A DNA stretch of 64,000 bases from Candidatus Eiseniibacteriota bacterium. GTDB lineage: Bacteria > Eisenbacteria > RBG-16-71-46. Numbering within the stretch: position 1 is the stretch's first letter; every line of letters begins with the position of its first letter. A program made the translations under genes and the position numbers. Below the pieces are notes generated by a model. That model was not told the origin of the DNA, did no database searches, and worked only from the letters and a program-made list of their open reading frames with translations. Shown here piece after piece: positions 9,014-17,414 of this stretch. The DNA lies in contig JADJLL010000004.1 of NCBI GenBank assembly GCA_016710095.1, positions 62,001 through 126,000 on the forward strand, given 5' to 3'.

Positions 9014-9442
9014 ATGTTCACCCGCGTGCAGATCCGCTGGTTCCACACGAGCGCGGCGACGCTGTTCGTGCTCACGGGCATCGCGCACACGATCGGGCAG
9101 TACACGCCCGGCCCCACCGATCCCGCGACGGTGGCCCTCGTCCGCACCCTGAACACGACGAAGCTCGGCGACGCGCCGTTCACGTGGTGGCAGGTGCTCA
9201 TGTGCTGGGGCGCGCTGTACGGCGCGATGTCGTTCTTGCTCGGGCTTCACGCGCTCGCGGTCACGCGCGACTGCGCCTACGACCCGCGCGTCATCCGTTC
9301 GAGCGCCCGGTTCCTGATGCTCGCGGCCGTGGTGCAGAGCGCGATCGCGCTCTTCTACACGACCACGCCGCCGGCGTTCTTCATGATCCCCGCGGCGGTG
9401 CTGGCGGGACTCGCGGCGTTCGCGCCCGCGAAGCCGGCCTGA
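9014..9442 (+). CDS. Small four-helix membrane protein
   Basis: 142 residues, plausibly the LIC_13387-like family, though this is recalled from the pattern and not certain. Four hydrophobic helices are visible: about 10-30 (TSAATLFVLTGIAHTIGQ), 58-80 (WWQVLMCWGALYGAMSFLLG), 95-117 and 120-137. ATG at 9014 follows GAGGAG. It is a lone plus-strand gene between minus-strand operons, and its stop is 6 bp from the stop of the convergent lipoprotein gene. No catalytic motif is visible; function unknown. Confidence 0.72.
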   Translation: MFTRVQIRWFHTSAATLFVLTGIAHTIGQYTPGPTDPATVALVRTLNTTKLGDAPFTWWQVLMCWGALYGAMSFLLGLHALAVTRDCAYDPRVIRSSARFLMLAAVVQSAIALFYTTTPPAFFMIPAAVLAGLAAFAPAKPA

Positions 9443-9448
9443 TCGCGG

Positions 9449-9955
9449 CTACCGCGCGATCCACTCGGCGAGCGAGCGCTGCGGCGCGGGCACGATCGGC
9501 GGCTCTCCGCCGACGACGCCCTCGGGCCACGGCGAAGGCTTCGCGGGCTTCACGGCCTGCTTGAGCGAGAGCTGCGGCAGCAGCGCGTGGTTCGTCTCCG
9601 CGCCGGTCGGGCCGCCCGACAGCGCGCCGACCACGAGGCCGCGCCGCAGCCAGCCGTCGAACGCCAGCGTGCCCGCCGAGTCGGTCACCACGAAGTGCAC
9701 GCGCGGCGAGTCGTACGACACTCGGCCCACGGGCTGGCCGGCGACGCCGAGCGCCGGAGCGTCGAGCGTGGCGGTGAGCGAATCGCCCTCGGCGCGCACG
9801 TGCAGCACGAGCGGGGTCGTGCCGTCGCGCCACGCGACGTGCCCGCGCCAGTCGCCGATCAGCGCGGCGGCCGTCTGCGAGTCGCGCGGCCCGCACGAGG
9901 AGAGCAGGCCGAGCGCGAACGCGGCGGCGAGCGCCACGCGCGACGTTCGCGTCAC
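9449..9955 (-). CDS. Lipoprotein of unknown function
   Basis: 168 residues. The N-terminus is a signal peptide with lipobox LLSSCG (Cys about 21), so an envelope lipoprotein is predicted. The mature part starts LIGDWRGHVAW and continues as beta-strand-rich sequence, resembling small domains that open with G-x-W-x-G. The C-terminal 50 residues are Pro-rich. GTG at 9955 overlaps the ubiD stop (GTGA), so it is the last gene of the ubiA-ubiX-ubiD operon. Its link to quinone synthesis is unclear. Confidence 0.78.
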   Translation of the reverse strand: MTRTSRVALAAAFALGLLSSCGPRDSQTAAALIGDWRGHVAWRDGTTPLVLHVRAEGDSLTATLDAPALGVAGQPVGRVSYDSPRVHFVVTDSAGTLAFDGWLRRGLVVGALSGGPTGAETNHALLPQLSLKQAVKPAKPSPWPEGVVGGEPPIVPAPQRSLAEWIAR

Positions 9956-11739
9956 TCGCGTCCCCACCAGCCGTCCACCTTCGCGATCGTCGCGTCGGGG
10001 GTGGCGACCGGATCGGGATAGCCTTCCTTCCACGTCGCGTCGATGCCGAGCGGGCCCTTCACCTGCAGCCACGCGCCGCGCGATTCGACGTGCGCGGGGA
10101 TCGTGTCGCGCGCGCAGTCGAAGCGCGTGAAGATGCCCCACAGCAGCAGGTCGTCGTCCTCGAGCGGCACGTCCATGCTCACGGTGACGATCAGCTTCAC
10201 GTGCGCGTAGTCCGCGCGATGGAACAGGTTCTCGATCACGCCGCGGCCGTCGCCCGCCACCTGCACGACGAGCATGCCGCCCCACGCGAGCCGGTGCGCC
10301 TTCACGCGCTCGTCGAACGCGCGCGGATCGGTGACGTGCGCGAGCAACGGCGACGGCTGCACGCCGGTGCCGGGCGAGTTGCCCGACGAGCCGACGGGAC
10401 GTCCGTGCGACTGCGCGTCGATCACCATCTTGCTGCCGAGGTTCATCGTGAAGCTGGTGAAGTCGAGCGTGTCGAGCGGCACGCCCGGAATGAGCATGAA
10501 GTCTTCCGCGGGATCGAAGTGCTTCGCGATCGCCTCGAACACCGCCTGACGGTCGCGCGGATTCACGTCGCCGTCGACGAGCACGATCATCTTGGTCAGC
10601 GACAGCTGACCGGTGCCCATGAGTCCGAGCGCGGTCTTGCGTCCTTCGCGCGCGAAACGGTTTTCGACCGCGACCACGAGCAGGTTGTGGAAGCCGGCCT
10701 CGAAGTACGCCCACAGGTCGACGATCTCGGGATGGATCACCTTGAGCACGCCGGTGAACATCTCCTGCACGGCCTCGCCCATGTACTTGTCTTCCTGCGG
10801 CGGCTTGCCGACGACGCTCGCGTGGAAGATCGGGCGCTCGCGGTGCGTGACCTCGCGCACGTGGAAGACCGGGAACGGCGCGGCGTGCGAGTAGTGACCG
10901 AAGTGATCGCCGAACGGCCCTTCGGTGCGGCGCTCGCCGGGATTCACGATGCCTTCGATCACGAACTCGGCGTCGGCCGGAACGCTCATGCCGATCTTGC
11001 GGCCCTTCGTCATGCGCGTCGGCGCGCCACGCAGGAAGCCGGCGAACGCGAGTTCGTCGATCCCTTCGGGCAGCGGCGCGACACCGGAGAGCAGCGTGGC
11101 CGGATCGGCGCCCACGGCGATCGCGACCTCGAGCGATGCCCCGCGTTTCTCCGCCTTGTGGAAATGAAAGCCACCACCCTTGCCGATCTGCCAGTGCATG
11201 CCCGTCGTCTTCTGGTCGTACACCTGGATGCGGTAGAGGCCGAGGTTGCGCTTGTGCGTGTCGGGGTCTTCCGTGAAGACGAGCGGGAACGTGATGAAGC
11301 GCCCGCCGTCCTTCGGCCACAGCTGCAGGATGGGCAGCGGGTCGAGGTTCGCGCCGAGCGAGTGCGCCTGCACCGGCGCCGAGCCGACCTGCTGCGGTCG
11401 CGAGGCGAGCACGCGCCCCGCGCTGCCGCGCAGCGCCCAGAGATCGGAGAGCTTCTTGGGAGGAAGCGCGTGGAAGATCTCCTCGATCTCCGCGCCGACG
11501 GACTTCGGCGTGCGGCCGAGCGCCCACTCGATACGGCGCTCCGCGCACAGCACGTTCACCGCGAGCGGGAACTGCGAGCCGCGCACGTTCTCGAACAGCA
11601 GCGCCGGCCCCTGCGCCTTCGCTTCGCGGCAACCGATCTCGGTGACTTCGTACTGCCAGTCCACCTCGCGCGTGACGCGCTTGAGGTCGCCCTTCGCTTC
11701 CAGATGATCGAGAAACTCGCGCAGCGTGCGGAAGCTCAT
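9952..11739 (-). CDS. ubiD: UbiD-family prenylated-FMN decarboxylase
   Basis: 595 residues, somewhat longer than E. coli UbiD. UbiD enzymes decarboxylate aromatic or alpha,beta-unsaturated acids using prenylated FMN made by UbiX. Family patterns: ALLFENVRGSQFPLAVN, GMHWQIGKGGGFHFHKA, TEGPFGDHFGHYS, ERPIFHASVVGKPPQEDKYM and LVDGDVNPRDRQAVFEAIA. ATG at 11739 overlaps the ubiX stop (ATGA). With the UbiA prenyltransferase and UbiX upstream, the operon carries the prenylation and decarboxylation steps of either ubiquinone or the futalosine menaquinone pathway (MqnP/MqnL/MqnM); an anaerobic-type lineage would favour menaquinone. Confidence 0.92.
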   Translation of the reverse strand: MSFRTLREFLDHLEAKGDLKRVTREVDWQYEVTEIGCREAKAQGPALLFENVRGSQFPLAVNVLCAERRIEWALGRTPKSVGAEIEEIFHALPPKKLSDLWALRGSAGRVLASRPQQVGSAPVQAHSLGANLDPLPILQLWPKDGGRFITFPLVFTEDPDTHKRNLGLYRIQVYDQKTTGMHWQIGKGGGFHFHKAEKRGASLEVAIAVGADPATLLSGVAPLPEGIDELAFAGFLRGAPTRMTKGRKIGMSVPADAEFVIEGIVNPGERRTEGPFGDHFGHYSHAAPFPVFHVREVTHRERPIFHASVVGKPPQEDKYMGEAVQEMFTGVLKVIHPEIVDLWAYFEAGFHNLLVVAVENRFAREGRKTALGLMGTGQLSLTKMIVLVDGDVNPRDRQAVFEAIAKHFDPAEDFMLIPGVPLDTLDFTSFTMNLGSKMVIDAQSHGRPVGSSGNSPGTGVQPSPLLAHVTDPRAFDERVKAHRLAWGGMLVVQVAGDGRGVIENLFHRADYAHVKLIVTVSMDVPLEDDDLLLWGIFTRFDCARDTIPAHVESRGAWLQVKGPLGIDATWKEGYPDPVATPDATIAKVDGWWGRE

Positions 11740-12293
11740 TCGAGTTCGTCCTGTCTCCAGGCGGGGCCCGCGCCCTTTTCGCCGAGCAGCGTGAGAAGTT
11801 TGTCGGTGAATCCGCCGACGAGCGCGTCGAGGTCCTTCGGGCTGCCGTACCACGGCGGCGACACGGGCATGATCACCACACCCTCGCGCGAGAGCTTGAG
11901 GCAGTTCTCCAGTGCGATGCTCGAGAGCGGCGTCTCGCGCACGCCGACCACGAGCCGCATGCGCTCCTTGAGCGCCACCGCGGCCGCGCGCGTGATGAGC
12001 GTGTCCGAGATGCCGGCGGCGATCTTGCCGAGCGTGCTCACGCTGCACGGCAGGATCACGAACGCGTCGTAGCGGTTGCTGCCGGAAGCGAACGGCGCCG
12101 CGAGGTCGTCGTCGCGGAAGATCTTCTTCACGTGCGGCTCGAGGTCGGACGACTTGAGCCCGTGCTCCGTGAGCAGCACCTGCCGCGCCCAGTCGCTCAT
12201 GACGAGGTACTTCTCGCCGGGGCAGCGCTTCACGAAGTCCACGCCGTGGATGGCGCCCGACGCGCCGGTCATGCCGATCAGGTAGCGCGACAT
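11736..12293 (-). CDS. ubiX: UbiX flavin prenyltransferase
   Basis: 185 residues, normal length. UbiX attaches a dimethylallyl group to FMN to make the UbiD cofactor. Visible: YLIGMTGASGAIHG at the N-terminal flavin site, FVILPCSVSTLGKIAAGISD and LTRAAAVALKERM-like sequence, VVGVRETPLSSIALENCLKL and GVVIMPVSPPWYG. ATG at 12293 overlaps the ubiA stop by one base (TGATG) and its stop overlaps ubiD (ATGA). Confidence 0.95.
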   Translation of the reverse strand: MSRYLIGMTGASGAIHGVDFVKRCPGEKYLVMSDWARQVLLTEHGLKSSDLEPHVKKIFRDDDLAAPFASGSNRYDAFVILPCSVSTLGKIAAGISDTLITRAAAVALKERMRLVVGVRETPLSSIALENCLKLSREGVVIMPVSPPWYGSPKDLDALVGGFTDKLLTLLGEKGAGPAWRQDELE

Positions 12294-13199
12294 CAGAAGC
12301 CTCCCGCGGCCATGCGCGCGGCGAGCACGATGGCGAGCACCGCCGCGCCGACCCACACGTTGATCTGGAAGAACGCGAGGTTCACGTCCTCCGCCCAGCG
12401 TTGTTCGAGCCACAGCAGGCACAGCGCTCCGCGTAGAGCAGCGATCGCCGGCCGGCCGCCACCATGGACTGCGGCGCATGCAGCACCGTCCGCGAGCGCC
12501 ACCTGCGCCAGCGCGGCGCCGCGACGCCAGATGCAGCAGCCACGACACGCGCAGCGCGTTCGTGCGGCCGAGCCAGGCGACCATCGAATGAATGCCGTGC
12601 GAGCGGTCGAAGTCCTCGTCGAGCGTCGCGTAGATGACGTCGAAGCCGCTCACCCATGCGAGCGCGAACGCGCCGAGCCACCACGCGGTCTCCGCGTGCT
12701 CGAGCGACGGATGCGCCGCGGCGTAGCCCGCGAGCGGCGCGAGCGCGAGCGCGACCCCGACGCCGAAGTGGCAGAACGGCGTGAAGCGCTTGAGGTAGGG
12801 ATAGAGCGTGAACACCGCGAGCGGCAGAACCGCGACCTTCAGGAACCACGGGCCCAGGATCGCGCACGCGATCAGGTACGCCGCCGTCGAACCCACGAGC
12901 AGCGCGACGGCCTCGGGCGTCTTCATCTTGCCGGCGGGCAGCTCGCGCACCTTGGTGCGCGGATTGAGCGCGTCGATGCGGCGGTCGATGAGCCGGTTGA
13001 GCGACATGCCCGCGGTGCGCGCGCCGACGGCGGCGATCGCCACCCAGAGCCAGCGCATCGGCGTCATGGCCGGACCGGGCGTGCTGAACACCCCCGCGAG
13101 AATCAGCGGGAGCGAGAAGAGCGTGTGCTCGAAACGCACGAACGAAGCGTACGTGCGCACGCGCGAGGGGGCGGGAACGGTCGAAGGAGCGGTCGTCAT
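12293..13199 (-). pseudogene. ubiA: UbiA-family prenyltransferase, frame broken
   Basis: About 300 codons. The N-terminal 215 residues are intact UbiA: FVRFEHTLFSLPLILAG, NRLIDRRIDALNPRT (first Asp-rich motif N-x3-D-x3-D) and DVIYATLDEDFDRSHGIHS (second). After WLLHLAS near 12527 the frame fails and C-terminal sequence (LCLLWLEQRWAEDVN, FFQINVWVG) resumes in another frame. Between about 12430 and 12527 parts of two frames look genuine (ALAQVALA, then VLHAPQSMVAAG, then AIAALRGALCLLW), so more than one indel is likely. UbiA enzymes prenylate the quinone ring in the membrane. ATG at 13199. Coupling to ubiX and ubiD argues that the real gene is intact and the break is a sequence error. Confidence 0.82.
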
Positions 13200-13400
13200 G
13201 GGGGCTTTGGGATGCGCGAGGGCTCGCGCAGGGGCGGGAGAGTAACGGGTGGCGTGGCCCGGGCCAAACGGCCGCGGCCGGTGGCGCGGGCCCCATGCGC
13301 CCACCGGTCCGGGGACCGCGCTGGGGGGAAATGCTTGCGGACCCCGCAGGGGGCGTTGCTAGACTTCGCCCCTCTTTACTCCCCCTGCCGTGGAGCACCT

Positions 13401-14032
13401 TTGCGTCACTGGCTCGCCGCCCTACTCCTGCTCGTCCTGCTCCTCCCGGCCTCCCGGGTGGAGGCCGCCGCGCGCCTGCACGGCCCGGCGGGCACGGTGC
13501 TGCGCCCGGGCGACGTCGTGGAGCTGCGCTGGGACGGACTCGACGCCGGCGCGCGGGAAGTCGAGCTGGAGCTGTCGCTCGACGGCGGCCGCTGGGTGCG
13601 CATCTCGCCCGAAATGCACGCGCTCGAGGGACGCTGGGAGTGGCGCGTGCCCGCGGTGTCCGCCGAGCGCGCACGCATCCGGCTGCGCTGCGGCGGCGAA
13701 CGCCGCGAGGAAGTCGCCGCGGTCGGCGAGGAGTTCCGGATCGAATCGCCCGGCTCGCTCACCGGGGCCGAACGCCGAGACTTCCTCGGCGAATGGTGGC
13801 CGGCGCTCGACACGCGCACGCACGGCGCCATGCGCACGGGCCTGCGCGACGGCGACAGACCCGTGCTCGCGAACGCCACGGGCCGCACGGAAGCCGACGT
13901 GCCCGCCGCCCCTTCGCTCGACGTTCCCCGGGATCGGCGACCGTCCTGCCCGCCGGCGACGGTGCCTCCGTTGCCCGCATCGCGACCCGCGCGCGCTCAG
14001 CGCGCCCGGTATTCGTGCCGCTGCGGAACTGA
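13401..14032 (+). pseudogene. Secreted Ig-like-domain protein, frame broken
   Basis: About 210 codons. TTG at 13401 has GGAG five bases upstream and opens a signal peptide (RHWLAALLLLVLLLPASRVEA). One Ig/FN3-like domain follows (about 25-110): GTVLRPGDVVELRWDGLD, VELELSLDGGRWVRIS, GRWEWRVPAV. Near 13925, at CCCCGGG, the frame changes and continues as SATVLPAGDGASVARIA to FVPLRN and the stop at 14032; without the shift the frame would run through the TonB receptor gene. Likely a sequencing indel. Function unknown. It lies directly upstream of the receptor, possibly in one transcript. Confidence 0.65.
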
Positions 14033-14123
14033 GTTCCCGCACTTCTCCGACGCATTCGGATTCCGGCCGCCGCTCGCGCGCGGTGGTGTTCGCTCTTCAT
14101 GGGACTGCGAAAGGACTTCTCCA

Positions 14124-16184
14124 TTGGACAAGAAGACGATGTGGGCTCGCGCCGGCTTCGCCGCGCTGGCCTGCACGGCCGCGCTGTGGGGCGCGCCATC
14201 CGACGCGAACGCGTCCGGATCGGCTCCGCCCGACACGGCCGTCATCGAGATCGAAGGGGCGAGCGTCATGGGCGCGCGCCCGGGCACCACCCGCACCGGC
14301 AGCAGCGTCGTGAAGGCGGCGCTCGATTCTCTCCCGATCCCCGCCGCGGCATCGCTGCGGGAAGTGCTCGAGGAGCTGCCCACGGTGCACGTGCGCACGA
14401 ACAGCCGCGGCGAAACCGAGATCTCCCTGCGAGGCTCGGAGTCGCGGCAGGTTTCGGTGCTCTACGACGGACTTCCGCTCACGCTGAGCTGGGACGGCCG
14501 CACGGATGCGTCGGTCGTTCCGGTCGGCGCCATGCGGCAGGTGTCGCTCATTCCCGGCCTCGCGACCCTGCTCTCGGGGCCCAATGTGCTCGGTGGCGTG
14601 ATCGAGTTCCAGAGCACCGTCGCGGCCTCCCGCCCCGGGCCGGCGCGATGGAGCGGCGCGGCCGGCGTGGACGAAGCGGGCGGGTTCGCGCTGTCGGGCT
14701 CCGTTGAAGCGCCTCGTGCCGTGAGTGGCGGCGTGCTCACGCTGCGCGCGGGCGCCGGCCATCGCGACACTCCGGGGGCGACGCTGCCTTCGGGCGTCGA
14801 ACAGCCGCTGGCGGACGAGGACCTGCGCATCAACACGGACGCCGTCGCCACCGAGGGCTTCGCTTCGGCGCGCTTCGATCACGACAGCCGTGCCTGGGCG
14901 TCGGTGTCGAGCACCGTGTTTCGCCAGGAGCGCGGAATCGCGGCGGAGCTCGGTGTCTCGGCGCCGCGCTACTGGCGGTATCCCTCCATCACACGCTCGC
15001 TGACCGTGCTGTCCTCCGGCACGGGTGCGCAGCTCGCCCGTGGGGCGGCGTGCTCGATCTGCGGGCGAGCATCGGCCTCGATCGTGGCCGCACCGAAGTC
15101 GATGCGTTCGATTCGATCGAGTACGACTCGCTCATCAGCGAGGAAGACGGCGACCAGGCCACGTTCAGCATGCACGTCACCGGGAAGCAGACGCTCGGCC
15201 GCAACGCCGACCTGCGGCTTTCCGCCACGACCGCGCAGCTGACGTACGACGAGTCGCTGAACCCGGGTGTGGACAACCGCTACCGCCACCGGCTCTGGAG
15301 CATCGCCGGCGAGTCCACGCTGCGTCGACCGATGTCGGGCGCTGGCGTGCTCGACGAACTGGCGCTCGCGCTCGGGCTGGCTTACGACCGTTCGACCTAC
15401 CCGCTGTCCGGGGACAAGCCCGCCATCACTTCCCGCGACGCCGTCGGCGGCCGGCTTGGCGTGAGTGCGCTCATGGCCAACGGCTCCGTGAACGCGCATG
15501 CGAACGTGAGCCGGCGTGCCCGCTTCGCTTCGCTGCGTGAGCTTTACTCCGGCGCACTCAACCGTTTCACGCCCAATCCGGACCTCACGCCCGAGGAACT
15601 CACGGCCGGCGAGGTCGGCGTGACGATTCGGGACGCGGCCGGCTCGCTGCAAGTGGTCGGTTTCGTGCAGCGGCTGGAGGACGCGGTCGTGCGCATTCGC
15701 CGCAGCGGGGGGGGGCGGCCGGTTCGTGCGCGTGAACCAGGAAGGGTTGCGCAGCAAGGGCGTTGAAGTCGTCGGCTCGCGGCGGTTCGGCGCGTGTTCC
15801 GCGGGCGCGAACGTCACGCTGCAGAAGGCTGAACTTCTCGATCCCAGCGCGGCGCTCGAGCAGCCGGAGAACGTGCCGGAGCTGAGCGGCGGCGTGCGCG
15901 GAGAGCTGGCGCTTCCGCGCGACCTGAGCGTCGGCGCCTCCGTGCGACACACGGGCGAGCAGAAGGCCCTGAACCCGAACGACAGCTCGCTCGCGACGCT
16001 GGCGGCGAGCACGATCGTGGACGTCGATCTCGGACACACGTGGCGCATCGGATCGGAGTCGGAGCGGCCGCTGTCGCTGCGAACGGCGCTCAGCGTGCAC
16101 AACGCGTTCGACGAGCTCGAGTACGACGCGTTCGGACTGCCCGGTGCGGGCAGGCTCGTGCGACTGGAGTTCCGCCTGCAATAG
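14124..16184 (+). pseudogene. TonB-dependent outer-membrane receptor, frame broken twice
   Basis: About 686 codons. Signal peptide, then a plug domain (LREVLEELPTVHVRTNSRGE, EISLRGSESRQVSVLYDGLP, VLGGVIEFQS), then a barrel ending in an aromatic-alternating LVRLEFRLQ strand. Such receptors import siderophores, vitamins or glycans using TonB energy; the ligand is not evident. The frame changes near 15047 (RGxGVLDLRASIGL) and returns at a run of nine G at 15707-15715; the two shifts compensate. TTG at 14124 has AGGA eight bases upstream; ATG at 14139 is the alternative. The two compensating shifts suggest indel errors, but the G9 tract could be a phase-variable switch. Confidence 0.8.
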
Positions 16185-16194
16185 TGCGTGCTTC

Positions 16195-16224
16195 GTGCGC
16201 GGCGCCGCTCCGGGCGCCGCGCAC
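16195..16224 (+). terminator. Hairpin after the TonB receptor gene
   Basis: A perfect 12-bp stem (GTGCGCGGCGCC with its complement) around GCTCCG starts 11 nt past the stop. No U-tract. Confidence 0.55.
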
Positions 16225-16500
16225 GAGCATCCTCGGCGCGAACGATCGCCTCATCATCCCGCCCGCCCACGAATCCCCCCGGCGATCCGCGAATCGCGAA
16301 GGCCCGCCCGGCCCGGGTCCTCACCGGTCCGAACGAGCCTCCGCTTTCCTCGTACCGCCGAAGGTGGCGGCCGTCGCGCTTGCAGATGATCGGCCCCCGA
16401 TAGCGATCACCCTGGGCGCCTTCGGCCGGTCACCTCGCGGGTCGGTACGAAGGAGGCCTTGCGGCCTCGCCGAGTACGTATCGCAAGGCGGCGGCCAGCC

Positions 16501-16553
16501 CGAAACCACGCGTCAGCAGGGGCTAAGTCGTTGTGAATGGCCGCGTGGTTTCG
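16501..16553. repeat. 12-bp inverted repeat with 29-nt loop
   Basis: CGAAACCACGCG at 16501-16512 pairs perfectly with CGCGTGGTTTCG at 16542-16553. It sits about 90 bp upstream of the lexA -35 box. Possible roles are an upstream regulator site, a REP-like element, or the 3' hairpin of an unseen small RNA. Confidence 0.6.
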
Positions 16554-16638
16554 AGCGAAGACTCGAGGATTCGTCCTTTCGCGGTCACCGTCGTCGGCGC
16601 GCGGACGACGCGCTCGACGACCCACTACATTTTATTTG

Positions 16639-16668
16639 TTGACCCGCTGCACGCGTGTGCACTATGGT
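16639..16668 (+). promoter_or_regulatory. lexA promoter
   Basis: -35 TTGACC at 16639-16644 and -10 TATGGT at 16663-16668 with an 18-bp spacer. An AT-rich patch (ATTTTATTTG), unusual for this window, lies immediately upstream. Transcription would start near 16675, about 48 nt before the lexA ATG. Confidence 0.6.
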
Positions 16669-16681
16669 GCCGCGCGTGCCG

Positions 16682-16698
16682 GGTTCGCAGTACGAACC
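16682..16698. promoter_or_regulatory. Candidate LexA operator (autoregulation)
   Basis: A 17-bp palindrome GGTTCG-N5-CGAACC lies just after the predicted transcription start and 24 bp before the lexA ATG. It shares the GTTC/GAAC half-sites of several known LexA boxes but not their spacing. Position suggests autorepression; binding is inference. Confidence 0.5.
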
Positions 16699-16722
16699 GC
16701 CTCTACACGGACGGAGAAGCCC

Positions 16723-17319
16723 ATGCTCAACGACAGGGCGAGAGAGATCTACGCGTTCATCCAGGCGTTCCGCAGGGAACACGGGTCAGCGCCGACCATT
16801 CGAGAGATCGGTGAGAAGTTCGCGATCTCTTCGACCAATGGTGTTCGCTACTACCTGAACCTCCTCGAGAAGTCCGGGTACATCCGCCGCAAGGGCAAGA
16901 TCTCGCGCGGCATCGGAACCAGCTCCGACTCCGCACGCGCGGCCGGCATCCCGATTCTCGGTCGCGTTGCCGCCGGCCAGCCGATCCTGGCGGAGGAGAA
17001 CATGTCGGGCTCGCTCGACATGGCCGACATGTTCGGTGAGTCCGAAGGACTCTTCGCGCTGCAGGTGCGCGGTGACAGCATGATCGACGCGGGCATTCTT
17101 CAGGGCGACTACGTCATCGTGCACAAGCAGGAAGAAGCGCGCGCGGGGCAGATCGTCGTTGCGCTGGTCGAAGATGAAGCGACCGTGAAGTACTACCGCC
17201 CCAAGAAGACGCACATCGAACTCGAAGCGGCGAACGTCAACTACCAGCCGATCGTCGTCGAGCGCGATGCCTCGTTCCGCATTCTCGGAACGGTGCGTGG
17301 CGTGCTTCGCACCACGTAG
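16723..17319 (+). CDS. lexA: LexA SOS repressor
   Basis: 198 residues. An N-terminal winged helix (about 1-65; APTIREIGEKFAISSTNGV, LEKSGYIRRKGKISRGI) and a C-terminal S24 autoprotease domain. The cleavage site is the Ala-Gly bond in GRVAAGQP; the catalytic Ser is in GDSMI and the catalytic Lys in DEATVKYY. LexA represses DNA-damage genes and self-cleaves on RecA filaments. ATG at 16723 has GGAG six bases upstream. A promoter, a palindromic candidate operator and a canonical downstream terminator make it a single-gene unit. Confidence 0.96.
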   Translation: MLNDRAREIYAFIQAFRREHGSAPTIREIGEKFAISSTNGVRYYLNLLEKSGYIRRKGKISRGIGTSSDSARAAGIPILGRVAAGQPILAEENMSGSLDMADMFGESEGLFALQVRGDSMIDAGILQGDYVIVHKQEEARAGQIVVALVEDEATVKYYRPKKTHIELEAANVNYQPIVVERDASFRILGTVRGVLRTT

Positions 17320-17337
17320 TTCGTCGCACGGTTTCTC

Positions 17338-17363
17338 AACGGGAGCTCACGCTCCCGTTTTTC
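17338..17363 (+). terminator. lexA intrinsic terminator
   Basis: AACGGGAGC pairs with GCTCCCGTT around TCAC, then a T-run (five T, then C). A canonical rho-independent terminator 19 nt past the lexA stop. Confidence 0.88.
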
Positions 17364-17414
17364 ACCCCCGCGTACTGCACATCCGTTCAACACTCCCCGC
17401 AGGAGGAAGTCGTC

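Larger units (their letters stand above)
16225..16722. other. Long leader/intergenic region before lexA
   Basis: About 500 bp without a convincing gene. It holds a 12-bp inverted repeat with a 29-nt loop (16501-16553), a promoter (16639-16668) and a palindrome (16682-16698) next to the lexA start. The remainder is GC-rich, with short open frames but no ribosome site, and I see no riboswitch pattern. Confidence 0.6.

Noticed and set aside
10090..12072. Plus-strand ORF opposite ubiD/ubiX
   Set aside because: Shadow of two conserved enzymes; no recognisable protein.
16682..16698. Classical CTGT-N8-ACAG or GAAC-N4-GTTC LexA box
   Set aside because: The half-site order and 5-bp spacing do not match; reported instead as a candidate variant box.
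16225..16720. tRNA or riboswitch in the pre-lexA gap
   Set aside because: No cloverleaf or conserved riboswitch core; the 12-bp inverted repeat does not fit a tRNA.
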